NCBI GenBank assembly: GCA_028455995.1
Contig: JABELC010000017.1
Location: forward strand, 1 to 35,000
Source of the DNA: Scleromitrula shiraiana
Taxonomy: Eukaryota > Ascomycota > Leotiomycetes > Helotiales > Sclerotiniaceae
Length of the DNA: 35,000 bases
Reading direction: 5' to 3'
Shown: positions 32,672 through 35,000 of the stretch, in pieces
Numbering within the stretch: the stretch's first letter is position 1
How the letters are laid out: each line of letters opens with the position of its first letter
The notes under the pieces: generated by a model
The model's input: only the letters and a program-made list of their open reading frames with translations
What the model was told of the DNA's origin: nothing
Databases searched by the model: none
Translations under genes and position numbers: made by a program

Positions 32672-35000
32672 ATGGTTCAATCGTGAGTATATCCTCATAT
32701 TCTATACTCTGTATATATATTAATTATGTTTCCAATAGATCTATCCTTGGTTTCCCTCGTATGGGAGCTCTCAGAGAGCTAAAGAAAGCTACTGGTAAGG
32801 AAAAAATTAATTTGAGCTTTTTACCCCACATTGTGTTGTGTACTAATATTTCTTGTCAACAGAGGCATACTGGGGTGGTAAGCTTTCTCAAGCTGATCTC
32901 CTTGCTGAGGCAAAGAGACTTCGTCTTGAGCACTGGAACATTCAAAAGAAGGCTGGTGTCGATATTATCCCTTCCAATGACTTCGCCTTGTACGATCAAG
33001 TTCTTACTCACATTCAAGACTTTGGTGTAAGTATTTGATCTCTTAATAAGCTTATTACTTTAATACAGACGACTGACCTTGTTTTCTTCTATAGGCTGCA
33101 CCAGAGAGATATACTAAATACAACCTCAACCCTGTCGATGAATACTTTGCTATGGGACGTGGTCTCCAACGTGAGGGTGTTGATGTTCCCAGTTTGGAGA
33201 TGGTAAAATGGTTCGACTCAAACTACCATTATGTCAAGCCAACTCTTCAAGACAACCAAACCTTCAAGCTCAACCCAAACCCAAAGGCCGTTGTTGAGTT
33301 CCTTGAGGCTAAGGAGGCTGGTATCGTTACCCGACCAGTTTTGGTTGGTCCAGTTTCTTTCCTCCACCTCGGAAAGCCAGACCGTGGACAATCTGTCGAC
33401 CCAATTGATCTTTTGGAGAAGCTTTTGCCAGTCTACGAGGAGCTTCTTACCAAGCTTAAGGAGGCAGGTGCTGAGACCGTTCAAATTGATGAGCCAACCC
33501 TTGTCTTCGATCTTCCATCCAAGACCAAGGCTGCTTTCAAGCCAACATATGAAAAGTTCGCTAGCTTAGGTGACAAGATCCCCAAGCTTGTCTTCGCCAC
33601 CTACTTCGGTGATATCGTTCACAACATTGATGCTCTTCCAAAGGACATCTACGCTGTTCACGTTGACTTGGTCAGAAACCCAGAACAATTAGAGACTGTC
33701 ATCTCTGCTTTGGGATCAAAGACTATCTTGTCTGCTGGTGTTGTTGATGGACGTAACATTTGGAAGACCAACCTCAAGCGTGCTATTGAGACTGTTGAGT
33801 CTGCCGTTCAAAAGCTCGGAAAGGATCGTGTCATCGTTGCCACTTCCAGCTCCCTCCTCCACACCCCACACACTCTTGCTAGCGAGAAGAAGCTTGACCC
33901 AGAAATTGCTGACTGGTTCTCTTTCGCTTGTGAGAAGGCTGTTGAGGTTGCTGTTATTGCCAAGGCTGTTACTGAGGGACCAGCATCTGTTCGTGCTGAG
34001 CTCGAGGCTAACGCCAAGTCTATCCAATCCCGTGCTAGCTCCAAGAGAACCAACGACCCTAAGGTCAAGGAGCGTCAATCTAAGATTACCGAGAAGGACT
34101 ACAACAGAATCTCTGAGTTCCCCGTCCGTATTGAGCAACAACAAAAGAGCTTGGGTCTCCCATTGTTCCCAACCACCACCATTGGTTCTTTCCCTCAAAC
34201 CAAGGAGATCCGTATCCAACGTAACAAGTTCACCAAGGGTGAAATCACTGCTGAGGAGTACGAGAAGTTCATTGAGAAGGAAATCCAAGATGTTGTCAAG
34301 GTTCAAGAAGAACTTGACCTTGATGTCTACGTTCACGGTGAGCCAGAGAGAAACGACATGGTTCAATACTTCGGTGAACGTCTCGATGGTTATGCCTTCA
34401 CCACACACGCTTGGGTTCAATCTTACGGTTCCCGATGTGTTCGTCCTCCTATCATCGTTGGTGACATCTCCCGTCCTGCACCAATGACTGTTAAGGAATC
34501 TAAATACGCTGTCTCCATCTCCAAGAAGCCAATGAAGGGTATGTTGACTGGACCAATCACCTGTCTCAGATGGTCTTTCCCTCGTGACGATGTTCACCAA
34601 TCCGTCCAGGCTGAGCAACTTGCTTTGGCTCTCCGTGATGAGGTTGTTGACCTTGAGGCTGCCGGTGTTTTCGTCATCCAAGTCGATGAGCCAGCTCTTC
34701 GTGAGGGTCTTCCTCTTCGTTCCGGTAAGGAACGTGAGGCTTACCTTGACTGGGCTGTCAAGTCTTTCCGTCTCTCCGTTTCTGGTGTTCAAGATTCCAC
34801 TCAAATTCACTCTCACTTCTGTTACTCTGAGTTCCAAGATTTCTTCCACGCCATTGCTGCTCTTGACGCTGATGTTCTCTCCATTGAGAACAGCAAGTCT
34901 GATGCTAAGCTCCTTAAGGTCTTCGTTGATGAGGCTTACCCACGTCACATTGGTCCAGGTGTTTACGACATCCACTCTCCTCGTGTTCCAAGCGAGCAAG
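32672..35000 (+). CDS. MET6: cobalamin-independent methionine synthase (5-methyltetrahydropteroyltriglutamate-homocysteine methyltransferase), 3' truncated by window end
   Basis: Exons 32672-32682, 32739-32794, 32863-33026 and 33095 onward, with introns of 56, 68 and 68 bp, give 712 residues of an expected 765 or so; the gene runs off the window. It begins MVQSSILGFPRMGALRELKKATEAYWGGKLS, the standard start of the N-terminal folate-binding domain. The C-terminal catalytic domain starts near PLFPTTTIGSFPQTKEIR. Zinc ligands H651 and C653 (IHSHFCY) and E675 (LSIENSKS) are present; the fourth, a Cys in the NPDCGLKTR-type motif, lies beyond the end. It transfers the methyl group from 5-methyl-THF-triglutamate to homocysteine in the cytosol. 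Codon use is strongly biased (CTT/CTC, AAG, GGT, GTT/GTC), fitting very high expression; this bias also creates a long minus-strand open frame that I reject. The first exon has only 11 coding bases. Confidence 0.96.

Noticed and set aside
33716..34999. A 427-codon open frame on the minus strand
   Set aside because: It is the exact antisense of the MET6 catalytic region. The strong codon bias of MET6 removes stop codons from the opposite strand; the translation is rich in Leu, Asn and Ser and shows no domain.

Overview
The window looks like nuclear DNA of a filamentous ascomycete, most likely a helotialean (Leotiomycetes; Sclerotiniaceae-like) fungus. The reasons are short introns (about 49-124 bp) with GTRNGT donors and YAG acceptors, a Cdc25-type Ras exchange factor with an N-terminal SH3 domain, a fungal NMN-adenylyltransferase/POF1-like protein, an aquaporin with a long charged N-terminal extension, and a strongly codon-biased cobalamin-independent methionine synthase. 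The lineage is inferred from protein character, not from a search.

Layout. 1-380: non-coding, with members of a dispersed repeat. 380-3985: a 3.6 kb tract that is almost pure A+T, built from several different tandem arrays. 4087-4457: diverged copies of the same repeat. 4570-6414 (+): a gene joining an HNH_2 nuclease-like domain to an APH-type kinase domain in one reading frame, with one base missing in a G run. 6461-6783: the repeat again, inverted, so the fusion gene sits between inverted copies. 7272-8593 (-): an NMNAT/POF1-like gene with several frame breaks. 9050-10207 (+): an intact steroid 5-alpha-reductase-family gene, divergent from the previous one. 11830-13728 (+): an aquaporin with at least seven single-base frame breaks. 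13729-25828: about 12 kb with no gene I can support, very rich in tetra- and pentanucleotide arrays. 25829-29378 (+): an intact SH3-RasGEF_N-RasGEF protein (Cdc25 type). 29379-32066: microsatellite-rich spacer. 32067-35000 (+): methionine synthase MET6 with a Cbf1-type TCACGTGA site upstream, running off the window end.

The genes do not form a pathway cluster. The three conserved housekeeping or signalling genes (reductase, Cdc25, MET6) have clean frames. The fusion gene, NMNAT-like gene and aquaporin carry indels, mostly in short homopolymer runs, which suggests either uncorrected assembly errors or local gene decay. The least ordinary items are the HNH-APH fusion, its inverted-repeat bracket, and the AT tract embedded between direct copies of that same repeat.
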